From contig LNGK01000005.1 in NCBI GenBank assembly GCA_001510575.1, forward strand, positions 496,001 through 560,000: DNA of 64,000 nt. Reading direction: 5' to 3'. The position numbers and the translations under genes were made by a program. Within the stretch, counting starts at the first letter, position 1. Every line of letters begins with the position of its first letter. This stretch comes from Knoxdaviesia capensis (taxonomy: Eukaryota; Ascomycota; Sordariomycetes; Microascales; Gondwanamycetaceae). A model generated the notes under the pieces. It saw only the letters and a program-made list of their open reading frames with translations, was not told the DNA's origin and made no database searches. This document shows positions 22,716 to 34,567 of the stretch, in pieces.

Positions 22716-24835
22716 TCACTCCTCGGCTTTGGCCCGTCGCAACACCATGTCGGCCGCCTTCTCGCCGATGGCGTACGCGCTGGAGCTGGTGTGCGTGCCC
22801 GGCACGAGCGGCATGACCGAGTTGTCCGCCACGCTGAGCCGGCGGGTGCCGTGCACGGTGAGGTCTGCGGCCAGCACGCCGCCGAGCTCGCGCGGGCCCA
22901 TGTGGGCAGTGCCGATCAGGTGGCCGTTGCCGGGGTTGATGCGCGCGCGGATCCACGCCTCCAGCTCGGCGTCGCTGGCCACGGCCGCGCCGGGCACCGT
23001 CTCGCTGGGGCCGAGCAAGCCGCTCATCGGCGCCGACGCCATGAAGCCGCGCACGTAGCGCAGCATGTCGGCCGCAATCTCCACGTCCAGCGGGTGCGAC
23101 AGCGTGCGCCAGTCGACGTGCGGCTCGACGTCGCCCCGCAGCCCGCCGTCGTCGTCGGGCCGGATGTGGATCGTGCCGCGCGACAGGCTCTTCAGGTGGA
23201 TCAGGCTCGCGCCCGGGCTACCGCCCGAGAACGGCCACTCCAGGACGGCCGAGCGCGGCGACGCAAACTGCCGGGCGAGCACGCGCAGCTGCTGCGTGTA
23301 GCCGCGCACCAGCGAGCTGTCGAGGCCCGCCGGCAGGTGCTCGGCGGGGTCGGCGGCCAGCATGCGCTCGATGATCGAGTCCGCGCGCTCGGAAATGACG
23401 GCCAGCGGGAGGAAGGCGCCGCTGCTGGCCACCACCGACAGCGGGCCGCCGAAGCCGTCCTGCCACTGGCGCTGGGCCTCGTCGGCAAACGAGCGGTTGG
23501 AGCCGAGCGACCCGGCGTCGGGGAGCAGCGGCGTGGCAAAGCGGAACGTCATGGCGTAGTGCGGGTGGTCCTGCAGGTTCCAGCCGACGCCGGGGAGCTC
23601 CAGCCGCACCGGCACACCGGCGGCCTCGAGCACGTCGCGCGGGCCGATGCCGCTGCGCTGCAGCACCTGCGGCGTGTGCACGGCGCCGGCCGACACCACC
23701 ACCTCGCGGCGCGCGCGGATCTGCGCGGGGCCGGAGTCCGGGAGGTCGCCGTCGCGTGGAGCGATCTGCACGCCGGTAGCCGTGAGGTCGGCGGCGGCGC
23801 TGTCGTCCTCGGTATCGGCGAAGAGCACCTTGGTCACGCGGTGGCCCGGGAGGATGTGGAAGTTGGGACGGGCGCCGCCGCCGATGTCGTAGTGGCCGGT
23901 GCGCGCGTACGACCGCGTGCGGTTGCGCGGGTCGATCGAGTTCGGGCACCAGAACACGCCGACCGCGTCGCCGTTGGCGTGTTCCACCGGGGCTTCCACT
24001 CCCGGCATCTTCTTCAGGTTCTCAAAGATGGCCTCTGTGGAGGATAGTCAGTCCGTGTCCCTACTCCGCCCTCCACAAGACAGAACCGCACCTAGGTACT
24101 ACTCACGCTGTAGCGGCCACTGGAACGGCGGATAGCTGGCATGGATCGGCGTATCCCCGCCGTATGCCTCCTCGTCGTACGTCATGTTGTACGTGGTGCG
24201 CATCGTCTCGGTCGGCGGGTGGAAGGTCACGCTCTTCTTAAACCACGGATACATGTTCTCCCACCCCCATTCAGCCGCATAGCCCGGATCGCCGGCGTCG
24301 CCGGCGTCGTCCGTGGTCCACACCCACGCGTCGTAATCTTCAGCCGAGCCGCGGTCGAAGAACATGCCGTTCACCGCCGAGCTACCGCCGACCACACAGC
24401 CGCACGGGACCGACCGCGGCGCGTTGTTGAGGAACTCGAGCGGCGCCGAGGTGATGTTGTAGAACCGCGTGGCCGACGAGAGTCCCGAGGCGCCGCCTGG
24501 AGCGGGCCCGCCGCCCGTGGTGGTGATGGCGGGCGAGCTGTCGAGGTATCCGTATTCGACTACAAGGACGGTGTCTGGTGTTGGTGAAGGTTAGAGTCTG
24601 CTTCGTACAGTCTGTCCGGCAAGCCTGACTCACATTCACCGCTCTCGCTCAGACGATCGGCAACCGTCAGCCCGGCAGTTCCGGCACCTGCCACAATGAA
24701 GTCATATTCGTCCAGAAGCTCGTCCTGCCGCTTCACGATGCGCCCGGCTTCTGCATGGGCCGGCCGCGCCGAGATCGTCCGGACGAGAGCCAAGACCGCC
24801 ACCAACGCGGCAAGAGACGCGCGGGACGCCACCAT
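22716..24835 (-). CDS. Secreted GMC-family FAD oxidoreductase
   Basis: Join of 24634..24835, 24107..24574 and 22716..24034 (minus), 662 aa; introns are 59 and 72 nt with GTGAGT donors. ATG at 24835; the upstream extension starts only at TTG. A signal peptide (about residues 1-25, SLAALVAVLALVRTISA) is followed by a KR site. The FAD-binding motif is DFIVAGAGTAGLTVADRLSE. The first GMC signature is around CGCVVGGSSAVNGMFFDRGS and the second around GAVHTPQVLQRSGIGP. The C-terminal active site carries NGHLIGTAHMG and PGTHTSSSAYAIGEKAADM, supplying the two expected His residues. Family members oxidise alcohols or sugars and make H2O2 (aryl-alcohol oxidase, glucose oxidase, versicolorin B synthase-like enzymes). 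Substrate cannot be chosen from sequence. Chain looks intact. Confidence 0.9.
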
Positions 24836-25691
24836 TGTTGCTCTGATATTTCGCTTCTCCCGGGAATTTGACGGGCGTGCCAACGTATCTAGCAGTGGCT
24901 AGTGTCTGAGGTTGAACAAACGCTGTTACCTCCGGAAACATGTCGAGATCGGTGGGAGTGATATACGGTATGATATATGGTGGGCCTTGCCCTGCAGTGT
25001 TTCGCTATAGCCCAGGCCGTCACGCCATTTTCTCTGTAAACGTAAACCATCAGTGCCGATGTTCCTGATCTGCCTGAACGGGCCTGTTTATATTAGGTCA
25101 AATGAATTAAGCTCAGCCGGGACATTTCGGTAGAGTACAACCGCGGCGGAGATGCCGGGTAATCAGGCACACGCATACGTGGATCTCGTTTATCTGTGTT
25201 TCTCTCGCTCTCTCTCCGTTTTCGAGCTCTCAACTTGTCCATATCCAATACCTGGGAGAATGCGACTCTCCCACTTATTCATAGAGAGATCCGTTTTTCT
25301 CTGACTCGACAATCATCTCGGATTCTTTCTCTTGATTTCTGCTTCTTTGATTCCGCGTTGTGATACTTCCTCGACTCTTCCGCCCCTAAAAAGAAAGAAT
25401 ACAAGCACAATTTCGAATCCATGAAACGTCGTCGTCGCCGCCGGACTTGGACCCACTTTTCCCCGGATGGCTCGGCTCCGGATGGCCGGCACCTGCCCAT
25501 TCCGGCATTAACGAGGTTTTTTTCTTTTTGCGTGTTAGTCATCGAACCGGCCGTGATAGGCGGATCCGGGAACTCCGGCGACCGCACTTGCACGAACTTT
25601 TCTACTTGCGATGCATTCATGATGCGCATTTTGTATATAGTAACTCTGTTCTCGCTCCGCTGCTATGTGTGACTCGACCCATATCTCCAAT
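24836..25691. promoter_or_regulatory. Promoter region of the GMC gene / 3' region of the chitinase
   Basis: 856 bases upstream of the GMC start (minus strand) and downstream of the chitinase stop. AT content is higher than in the flanking genes and a short (CT)n tract lies near 25205-25217. No ORF with family resemblance and no RNA gene seen. Confidence 0.4.
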
Positions 25692-28600
25692 CTACGCCAT
25701 ATTATATACAGTCATGCGATTGACTCCTCCGCAAATCTCATTCTTGTTGCCCGAACACGGCGTATTGCAATCCGAGTCTGGCGCCTTTCTTGCGTTTTCT
25801 GCAAGGACGCTCGAGCAGAAACACACACTGCCCATCTCGATTCCAAATTTCAGGTATCCCAGCTCCCAGCATATCCCTGCACAGGTGTTAATGGTCATTG
25901 AATCAACCTGATCCATTTCTGGTGGAAGAGATATCGTCAGTAACTGTCTCCGGGCAGAAAAAAGGAGATCACCCAAAGAAGCTATGTACCAGCACGGTCA
26001 TCGGGGAAAGGGGAAGAACGAAGGAGGGTGGATTTCTTACTGTATAAAAGAACATTACTGCCCAGATTGTCGGCCGTCTGATCGAAATAGCAGCCGTCAT
26101 GGCGCATCGGCACCGGAGGCTCGTTGTCGTAGCTATACAGACTCAGCCGATCGGGACCTCCGCAGATCTGGTCCGGGTTACCGGCACACGGCCGGTTGCA
26201 CCCGGAGCTCGCGGGCAGAAAGCCGCGCTCCAGCCACCTGCCACAGAAACACTCCTTGCCAAACTCCATGCCGAAGAACGGGTAGCCCTTGCAGAGCTCC
26301 GCGCACCGCTCGATGGTCATGGTATCCTCGGAGAACGACTGTGCCGCCAGCGCCCGCTTGTGGTTGTCCAGGTTGTCCATGTAGCAGCCGTGCGGGATGT
26401 ACTGCACGGGGGGGGACTCGGCATGGTTGCACGGGAACGCTGGCCAGTCTGCGTAGTCGGGAAATTTGGTCGACACGTCCTCCCAGTTCTTTCTGGCCTC
26501 GTTGGGCGCACAGAACGGAATGCGGATGAGCCCGTTCAAGTCCAGCACATCGGCAGTCTCACCCGCCGCGCCATTCCCGAAGTTCAGGTCGTGGATCAGG
26601 CCCGAGAAGTCGCCCCATGCCTCGGTCTGGCTTAGCCGCCTCGGCGTGTTCAGGTAGCGGTTTCCGTCGCGCTTGCCGCGCTTGACTGTGGCGCGGATCA
26701 GATCTTCAACGGTCACGCCGCCGAACTTATTGTCCTTGACTATGCTGTTGACTCCCGGAAGCTCTTCGAAGACAGCATCAATGCACTCAATATCTCCGGG
26801 CCGTACTATGCACGTGTGCAGTTTCTGGGGTGGCGGATACACCAGGAGATACTTCTGGTCTCCTAGACATGCAGACGATGCCGTCATGCTACCGGTAGTG
26901 ATATACTCGTAGCCGCCGTTGCCCACCTGGCCACACGATATTCCCAGATCCAGAACCACGGGGTGCAGCTTGGTGTGAATCCAGAGCCACGGGATCTCAC
27001 TGCCGTATAACGGCCGTAGAATATCCTGGGTGCGGTTGATGATGTTTGTCGGCCGGACACTCCACATGTGGCCGTCGATCATCAGGCTGGACATGGCTAG
27101 GATATCCTGGCTTCTTCCTGAAAACAACCCCGCAAGGGTCAGGCTGGCTGCCCTCTTCCATTTGTCAATGATGGAAAAGGTGCCCTCAATGACCTCCTAG
27201 ACAGCCGGAATCTTGGGCTCGTCTCTGTGCGTCAAATGTGCTTGTGTTAGTAAGGGATTTAACCTTGATATGGATCATCCGCGAGGGATGGCGGTCATGA
27301 CAGAAGGGACTTTATACTCTTTTGTAGATTCATGAAGCTTATCTAGTGCAAAGCTCATAACATTCGTTACTACTCCAGTCACAACCTCTTGAGCCTCCTC
27401 GTTTCCGGGCTGGTAGAGCTTGGACGTGCCGAACAAGGCTTTCATAAACCGACCACCAAAGAGCCCAAAGCCCATGTCCAGGAGGCTGAAAATCCACTGT
27501 GTGGAAACCGTCGGCTTTTGTTTTGGCGAGAACGTGTCGATGAACGATCCTGACTGGTAGGTAAAGGTGGCCATGGCCTCTGATGCGCTGACATACAAAT
27601 TGTCAAATACCTGGTTGTGGCATGACGGTCAGTCAGTTTCCAGCGTGTCTTCTTGCAGCTTGGAGGATTGCTTACCAGTTGAATATTCCTAAACGATTCT
27701 GTGACTATATAGTTGACGGCATTGCTGGAGCATTGTTCAAGGGGAAGACACAACCCGCTTAACAGAGCACCACAGGAAAGTCTTGTGTCGCCTCCGAGCG
27801 CTCCGGCGACAACGCCGGAAAACTTGGGGGCATCACTCGGGCTGCGACTCTTCTCCCACTGTTGCAACACATAGTCCCACACATCATTTCCCTTCAATAC
27901 CGCCCACTTATCGAGGTCCGACGCCGATATGTTTGAGAGGACCGGGTGTCCGCAGGTGAAGCGGGCCCAGTCATACGGCAGCTCATCCAGACTAGGGAAG
28001 AAGATGCCCGGGGACGTCGGAGGAAGTTCGGGGACAAATGCGGCGAGATCGACGGCCCAGTCGGTAGTTCCGCCGAACTTGAGGGTCCGGAAGAGCTCGG
28101 TCCGCAGGGACTTAGCCGAGGCGTCCATGTAGGCAACCCACTGATCATCGTAGATGAGATAGCTTTCGAGGTTTCCGGTTTCGACGCGGGCAGTGCCCTG
28201 GCGCGAGGCAATGATCTCGTTGATCTCAGCTGTTGAGATGTATCCCGAAGTTTGCGTGCACCGGCCGGGACGGGCTCCGCTCGCCGTGAATAGACAGTCC
28301 GGGCCCCAGCAGTTGCGGTCGACCATCTGGAATGCGCGGCCATAGCTGGACACCCCGACAATGATCTTCCGGGCCTCCACTCCCGCTTTGGTGATCATGG
28401 ACAGCGTGTTAACGGTCTCGGTCATGTTGATGTGTGACCGGAGGCAGTTGCCGGTCTGGCAGCCCGGACTGGACCAGGGGTTTCCATAGTCCCATTCTAA
28501 CGCCGGAAAAGCATATAGCAGAATGTTAGTTTAGTAAAATTGATAGAAAACCTCAGGGCCTGGGGCAAAGGTAAAGGTAAAGGGAAAGAGACACTTACGG

Positions 28601-30747
28601 CCGTGTAAGTCATATGTCATGTACACGATATAGTCCACAACCTGGCCGATTTCCTTGATGGGGAACTGGCGAAGATACCAATGCGACGCGGGAGCGGCGA
28701 TGGACAGAGACTTCTCACTGGGGAGCTTCTGGCGGATCAATTTGAGGAGTTCCAGATAGTTCGGCCCATCCACCACATCGGCCGGCGGGATCCCGGGAAT
28801 ATCCGGAGCACCGGGATACTCCCAGTCGATATCAACACCATCCAGGCCGTACGCCTGCACAAAGTTGACCAAGTTAGTAGCAAACCTCTCCCGGTTCTGC
28901 GGCTTGACAGCATCTCGCCAGATATAGAACGAGTTCGGGCTAGTAGACGCCTCCCACCCGCCAAACGAGATGATCCGTTTCTTGCCGGTGACAGCCACAA
29001 ACCGCGTAAACTGCTGCTGGTTCTGGCGCGCAGTCAGGTCCAGATTTGAGTTGACTTCGCCGAACGCATAGTGGATGTGGGTGAACTCATCTGGGATCTG
29101 GCGGATGTCCATCCTCAGACAGGGGCGCTCAGAGTTCCACGCCTCAAAGTACGCAATCTTGATGAACTGGCTAGGCGGCGTCTGGTTATTGACGATATCC
29201 ATACCGCAGTTGGAAATGCACCCATTGGTGCCTGGTGGCGTGCCGGACCCGGGTAGACGGCAGAACTCAGATGTGGTGCCGCACTGGCCCCACGAGTTGC
29301 AGCAGGCGTTAAGCAGACAGGGATTCAAAGACGCCAGAGACACCCCCTTGCCGGGATATGGCGTGCCGGGCTTTTGTGGGCCGCAGATAGCATTGGCCAC
29401 CGGTGCCGGCATCGGCGGGTCCCCCTTGCTTACACAAATCCGAACCCCGACGAATAGCGGGTCACACCCGGCAAAGCTCCACGTGTTGCGGTTGAACTCC
29501 AGAAGCTCGCTGGTCGTCAAGCCGTATTTTGCTGAAATCAGATCACACCACTCGTTGTCACTGACCGTGTGAACGGCGCAGCTGCCGTCGGCGTTCATCG
29601 GTGGCCGCTTGTCCGGGAGCCGGCCGGACGTGCAGCACACGCTTTGGCCGATGCGGAGGGAGCCGCACAGGTTGGGTGTGGCGGAGTTGAACCGCTCAAA
29701 GTCGTACCCAGACACCCCGCATCTTTGCGCCAGCTGCGCGCATCCGTCGTTCTGCACCACGTCGATGGTGCGGCACGTGCCGTCGGAGTTTTGCCGGCGG
29801 CGGATCGATGAGGTGTTGCCGTGCTCAGAGAAAGTGGGAAGGGTGGTGGAATTGGACATGGTGGTCTCGGTTGCGCGCTTCAAGAAGGTGGAAACACTGG
29901 ACACCGTGGCAGCCTTTTCTCCAACGTCTTCAGCACAGGATCCGTTGGACCAGGCGAGAACTGCCTTTTGAACGCTTTGGAGAGATTGCACGCCTTCGGA
30001 TGTGTCTACGATGAAGCCCGCTACGTGGCTAGCCGGCACGTCGGGGCCACAGACCTGGAACAGCGTTGACTTGTAGTGAGGATCGGCCTGCTTGATATGC
30101 CTCAGAAGAGACGCAATGGACAGGGCGCCAAAGAGAACCGGGTCGAGGCCCGGGCCGAGGTACAACCCCGCGGACACTCCGCCGTAGTCTGCAAAGACAA
30201 TCCGGCCGGACAAGGACGGTTCCCGGGCTGCTGAGTCGAGGATCAGGGATGCTTTGACTTCAGAAACAAGCGTCCACACCACATCAGGGGAGAATCCCGT
30301 GTTGATGGCGGATTTATCCTGGAAGACATCAAAGTCGAGGGAAGCACTCTCTGCAGTGCTATTGCGAGTGTCAATGACAACATTGCCATCACTGTCATTT
30401 GCAGACAGGCCAAAAGTATCGTCCAGGACTGCCACCTGCCGTGCAAAGATGTCACTGGACCGAAAGGTTGTGCAGGCTAGCAGCTGCTGGCGGCGCTGCA
30501 AAGCCTCGGCTGCTATTGGAGAATGCAGCGGGAAGCTGAGCAGCTTGGGGCTGTTCTTGCAGTGTGCGAGGGGGCCGAAGTGGGTATAGAGTGTCCAGTT
30601 GGCTGGCAGGGCATCTTCAGATGCACATGGCGGAGGGCAGATATACACTCCGGCTTCAGCCATGTAGGCATGGGCAGAGCCAGCAGCGCATACTGTAGAG
30701 GGTAAGAAGAGCAGGGCAAGTAAGAGAGTGATAAGTGGTTCCATCAT
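25692..30747 (-). CDS. Multidomain LysM-ChtBD1-GH18-WSC chitinase (killer-toxin-subgroup), frame interrupted
   Basis: Secreted chitinase of the large subgroup C/zymocin-like type. Exons supported: 28599..30747, 27676..28496, 27275..27610, 26041..27196, 25692..25918 (minus). The first two joins are clean: GH18 continues across the 102-nt intron into a QWDYGNPW segment, and the 65-nt intron has GTAAGC/CAG. Order: signal peptide (MMEPLITLLLALLFLPSTVC); N-terminal Cys region; two LysM modules (about residues 320-440); ChtBD1 near 455-500 (CCNSWGQCGTTSEFC); GH18 (about 525-860) with intact catalytic motif DGVDIDWEYP near 633; a C-terminal killer-toxin-type region; then two WSC modules (GMEFGKECFCGRW, GIEMGSVCFC). 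Frame problem: exon 3 ends in TGA at 27275-27277 and no consensus donor precedes it, while the next exon opens cleanly after a TCTAG acceptor at 27197. A GTAACG donor at 27370 would restore phase. So this is either an oddly spliced gene of about 1,500 aa or one broken by a stop. Confidence 0.8.
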
Positions 30748-31692
30748 GGTAGGAATGGCTATGGTATCGATGTGGGTATGAAAGAGGCCGAGAGTGGCTA
30801 AGACAGGAGTGATGTGGTGCAGTGAGTGTGCTGTGGTGATGAGAATATGCTCCATGATCCATAGGGAAGAGAACACTGGCTGATTCTTATACCCAAGACC
30901 CAGACGCCATTGCTGTGTTATTTCTTCTATCTCCCCATCTCCAGCCAGCTCATCCCTTTCCCTATTGTTCTCCCCTTCCCCCTCTTCGGTTCAACAGGCA
31001 GGCAGATGTGTTGGATGTGACAGACAGACATAGGCCCATGCTCATATCAGTTAGATGAGGGTCTACCAGAGCCTCGCAATGTGACGGCTGGATTACGGCG
31101 AGAATACCAAAGTGTACCGGAATCGAAAGTGGACTGCCCATGGGGAGGTACTTTCGACTTGATGGTATGTAACCTTCCTAGATCAGCTATCTGTGGATGG
31201 GCAGCAGCAGCAGAGGGCTCCAATGTGGGCAGGTGGGCATCTCATGAACTGGTTCAGCTTGGTTGCGTCGCCGTTAAGCGAGAGGGAGAGCAGGCGGTAT
31301 CTCCGAGATTAATATGCTTGATACATGAGGCTTGTGGCTTTGGGGGTTATCACACTGCATGAAGTACACCCAACGTATGAGGAGAAATAGAAGCTGTTCC
31401 CACCTCTGGGCGCCTAACTGATAAACTTGCAGATGGGGAGATGTCGGTGATCCTGCCGGCTATGCTGCTCATGCTCATTGCACGCTGCGGATGGGTCTAT
31501 CGAGCTCTCCGGGAGGGAGGTCCACGTAGGTGGTGAAATCTTCCGGCTTTGGCCGTGTTACGAGGGAAAGAAAGAAGATGCTCAGCTCAAATTGACATGG
31601 AACGTAACTCTCATTAGCAAGCACTAAAAACAACCTAACTACGTACACAAATTACTAATTCACGACCCCAATCTGCTCTCCGCCTCCGAAGA
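30748..31692. promoter_or_regulatory. Chitinase promoter region
   Basis: 945 bases between the DUF7136-type gene's stop (31693) and the chitinase start (30747). Contains the chitinase promoter and the 3' end of the neighbour. An alternative in-frame ATG for the chitinase is at 30855, but the signal peptide fits 30747. No other gene seen. Confidence 0.4.
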
Positions 31693-32631
31693 CTAGATGC
31701 TCAAGGCCAAGCCCATCAAAAGAGAAAGCCCCATTACTGACAGCCCGAATGACGACGGCGTTTGCAGCGAACCAAGAGACGTCGGCGTACACTGGGCGGT
31801 GATGTTTGGGTTTGGCCAGACCTGGGTGTAATTCTGGCAGTCGGTGGCGTCGAGCATAGCAGTTCTCAGCCGGTTATCCAAAGCTTCATCAACGCGGAGC
31901 GCGCAAGGCGTAGGCTCCATGAACTCCACACAGGGGCAATAGCCCCTCCCAGGACCTCGAAAAAACCAGTCAGAAATACGCAGAGCAGCGGCCGGAGTGG
32001 CGCACCCGTTGCCGGCCAGGCCAGGGAAGTTGGCAGGGTTGCTGTTGCTGTTGCCGTCGGGATAGCCAAAGCCGAAGTCCTGCTGCATCTGCGGGGAGTG
32101 GTACCCTAGGCTCAGAGGGAATGGCATGGCAGTGCCGTTCGGGTAGCAGGCCTCTCTGATGATCAGTTGGACGTACATCGTGACGTTTGAGGCCGGTGGC
32201 AGGTTTGTGATTGGGTACGGCAGGATCCACGGGTTCTCGGTCGGGATCGGCCGCGGGTTGCGGTTCACGCCGCCATCATGCGCGGCATTTTCCGGCTCGA
32301 AGTTGAAACCACCCTCGATTTGCTCGTTGCTGGTGAGTAACTCCGAGGAAACGATCCGGAACCAGACGCGCGCGGTGGTGTTGAACAGCAGGAGTGGGTT
32401 GTGGATGGCCAGGGCCACAGGGAATGGGTAGATCTGCGGGATCTGGTACATGTCGCCGCCCACCGGTACGTAGCCCCAAGCGTTCGACTGGTTCGTGTAT
32501 TTTGCCGTGGGCACCTGCGGCCAGATCAAGTCGACTTGGACCACATCGCTATCAACGGCCGAGGATAGAGGGAGGAGAAGGAGAGAGAGGGCAAGGATTC
32601 GCGGGACGCAGCGCCATGATGATAGGGCCAT
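31693..32631 (-). CDS. Secreted, probably GPI-anchored protein with DUF7136-like domain
   Basis: Single exon, 312 aa, ATG at 32631 (the frame extends upstream only to a TTG). Signal peptide about residues 1-25 (ILALSLLLLPLSSA). The body begins VVQVDLIWPQVP and YPFPVALAIHNPLLLFN, the pattern of the fungal extracellular DUF7136 family (VDLIFP..., FPVVFALQNP). There are several N-glycosylation sites (NQS, NTT, NVT, NGT, NYT, NIT) and about six conserved-looking Cys, including a CPC pair. The C-terminus is a Ser/Gly stretch followed by a terminal hydrophobic segment (FGLSVMGLSLLMGLALSI), typical of GPI attachment. Function unknown. It lies upstream of the chitinase on the same strand, consistent with a cell-surface role by association only. 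Confidence 0.8.
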   Translation of the reverse strand: MALSSWRCVPRILALSLLLLPLSSAVDSDVVQVDLIWPQVPTAKYTNQSNAWGYVPVGGDMYQIPQIYPFPVALAIHNPLLLFNTTARVWFRIVSSELLTSNEQIEGGFNFEPENAAHDGGVNRNPRPIPTENPWILPYPITNLPPASNVTMYVQLIIREACYPNGTAMPFPLSLGYHSPQMQQDFGFGYPDGNSNSNPANFPGLAGNGCATPAAALRISDWFFRGPGRGYCPCVEFMEPTPCALRVDEALDNRLRTAMLDATDCQNYTQVWPNPNITAQCTPTSLGSLQTPSSFGLSVMGLSLLMGLALSI

Positions 32632-34431
32632 GATTGGATCTCTGGCCGTGAGGACGGCTAGCAAAAAGTGTTTGAGTAAGAGAGACTATGACGAGTAGAA
32701 TGGGATGGAGGAGGTCAAATCAAGAGAAGAGAAAAGAAAAGAAAGAAGAAACAGACACCGGGAGAGAGGAGATGGAAGATGCAATTCGACCTGCTCCATC
32801 TGCGGATCTTGCCTGATCCCACTATATTTTCTCTTATCTTTCAACCGTTCCCTCTCCAATATTGGAGGCCCCCCATGGAAGCAGAAGGAGCAAACTGGAT
32901 AGATGAAGTGGAACGAGGAAAAAGATTGGATGTCATTCCTGATGGGAGCATGGTAATGTGTGATTAAAAAACAAGTGACAGCTCCATTGGCAGGGGGGAG
33001 ATTGCTGTTGTTGGTCGGCTATTAATTACCTGGAATGCCCAAAGGTCCTTTCCATCAAGCATCAAGCGGTCCCTAGTCGTTCAGCCAGGCACTTCTGTAC
33101 CTGCGGAGTATACTCGGTCGCATGGTATATTAACGAGTACGGGAGGTACAGCAAGCATGTGAGGCCTCAACAGAGTGTGAAACTGTAAATGATAGACGAG
33201 ACTGACAATTGATTTGGAGTGAGGGGCGGCGGATCAGCCCGGGTTGTAGTGTAACTTCAACAACCCCATAAAAAAAAAGCCCAGACAAAGACACTTACTT
33301 ATACGGCGTCGATGGTCTGGGGGGCCGTTCTTCCGATCCTGGCGGTTTTTTTTTTTTTTCGCCAGGTAGGATCTTGAGAGAAGAGAGAGAGAGAGAACAA
33401 TTAAATGAGGATAAAGATAAAAAGAGCACAGATGACGCCAGGATCGAAAGACACACACAATCTCACGAGAAGTGGCAAAGTGGACTTTGTTTTCGTTTAT
33501 TTTCTGCTGGTTTGCATCTGACCTCATTTCCTTTCATCGTGAAGTAGTATCGAATTTCACGTCGCCAGATGTCTGGGCAGATCCCGTCCCGTGGTTGGGT
33601 TGGCAGACAAGGATCTTGGGCCGCCAGGATGCCTCCTTTTTTTCCTTCTTTTTTTCTTGCAGGGGACTCAAGTCATCACGAAAAGTCAAGATATACTCTG
33701 CGGCACAGCTATCGCGTCGTCTCCACCTTCGTCCAAACAACAACATGTGCAATGTTGCCGCGGTCAAGAAGATTTGGGTTTGGTGATATATGCAGCGGGC
33801 AACCAGGACACGGGATGAGTGGCTCAGCCTCTCGTTTTTGATTGGGATGTGTGGGGCCACTGTAAAGGCTCTTGAGAGAGGGGGAGGCAGTCAGAGAAGC
33901 AATTGCATTCACGCGTTCGGTGGTACAAACTACTCCGTAGATCTAGGATGATCGAAGGCCTCCGGGGATCCCCGCCCCTCCCCATGTACAAAGTAGGTAA
34001 AGGGGCAGTACTCCACAAGGGACCAAGAGTATTGAGTAGCTTTGCAAAACGGCCACCAGCCACCTGCCACACCACCGCACATCGCTTGGGGCCATCAAAT
34101 CTTGTTTGTGCATACGAAGTAGTGCACCCGAAGTATTGCTACCCTTCGCCGACGGCCGTTGTAACCGTTCGGATCGGCCGAACTAGGCAGCTCGATAGCG
34201 ACTTCCACAGATGATGGCATAGTTATTTCCAGTTTGAAAGTGATGCTATTCTAGATGTGTCTATGTCAGGGAGGGCATACACACCATAAAGCCAATCTTC
34301 CTTTAGCCGAACCATATCTTTATTCTTATTTGGCATTTTACACTCAGCCACCATCTCCTCCTTTTGGTGGGTCCATCTTCCCTGTGTCATTTGACGTTTT
34401 TTCGTTTTACTTTGACTTTTGTTTTTGTTTT

Positions 34432-34466
34432 GGGGGTTTTCCCCCTGCTTTTAGGGGGAAACCCCC
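34432..34466. repeat. 14-bp G5T3-4C5T / AG5A3C5 inverted repeat
   Basis: GGGGGTTTTCCCCCT is followed, after a six-base loop, by AGGGGGAAACCCCC. This forms a 14-bp stem with one bulged T. Each arm is itself nearly self-complementary, so alternative cruciform or G-rich structures are possible. It is intergenic. Confidence 0.75.
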
Positions 34467-34530
34467 TATCCCGGATCAAGAGTCGTTGTCTAAACTTGGC
34501 CCGGCTGCCCCGAATTTTTCGGCCCGCATG

Positions 34531-34567
34531 CCGGCCACCTGCCCGGCACCTGCCCGGCACCTGCCCG
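34531..34567. repeat. Short tandem repeat, about three copies of an 11-bp GC-rich unit
   Basis: Consecutive CCGG(C)CACCTGC / CCGGCACCTGC / CCGGCACCTGC units. A single similar GGCCGGCACCTGCCC occurs at about 25485-25500. No function evident. Confidence 0.6.

Noticed and set aside
22791..24047. 418-codon plus-strand frame
   Set aside because: Antisense of the GMC oxidoreductase, Ala/Arg/His-rich with no domain.
30747..30855. Chitinase start at ATG 30855
   Set aside because: It would bury the signal peptide 36 residues inside the chain; ATG 30747 places it at the N-terminus.
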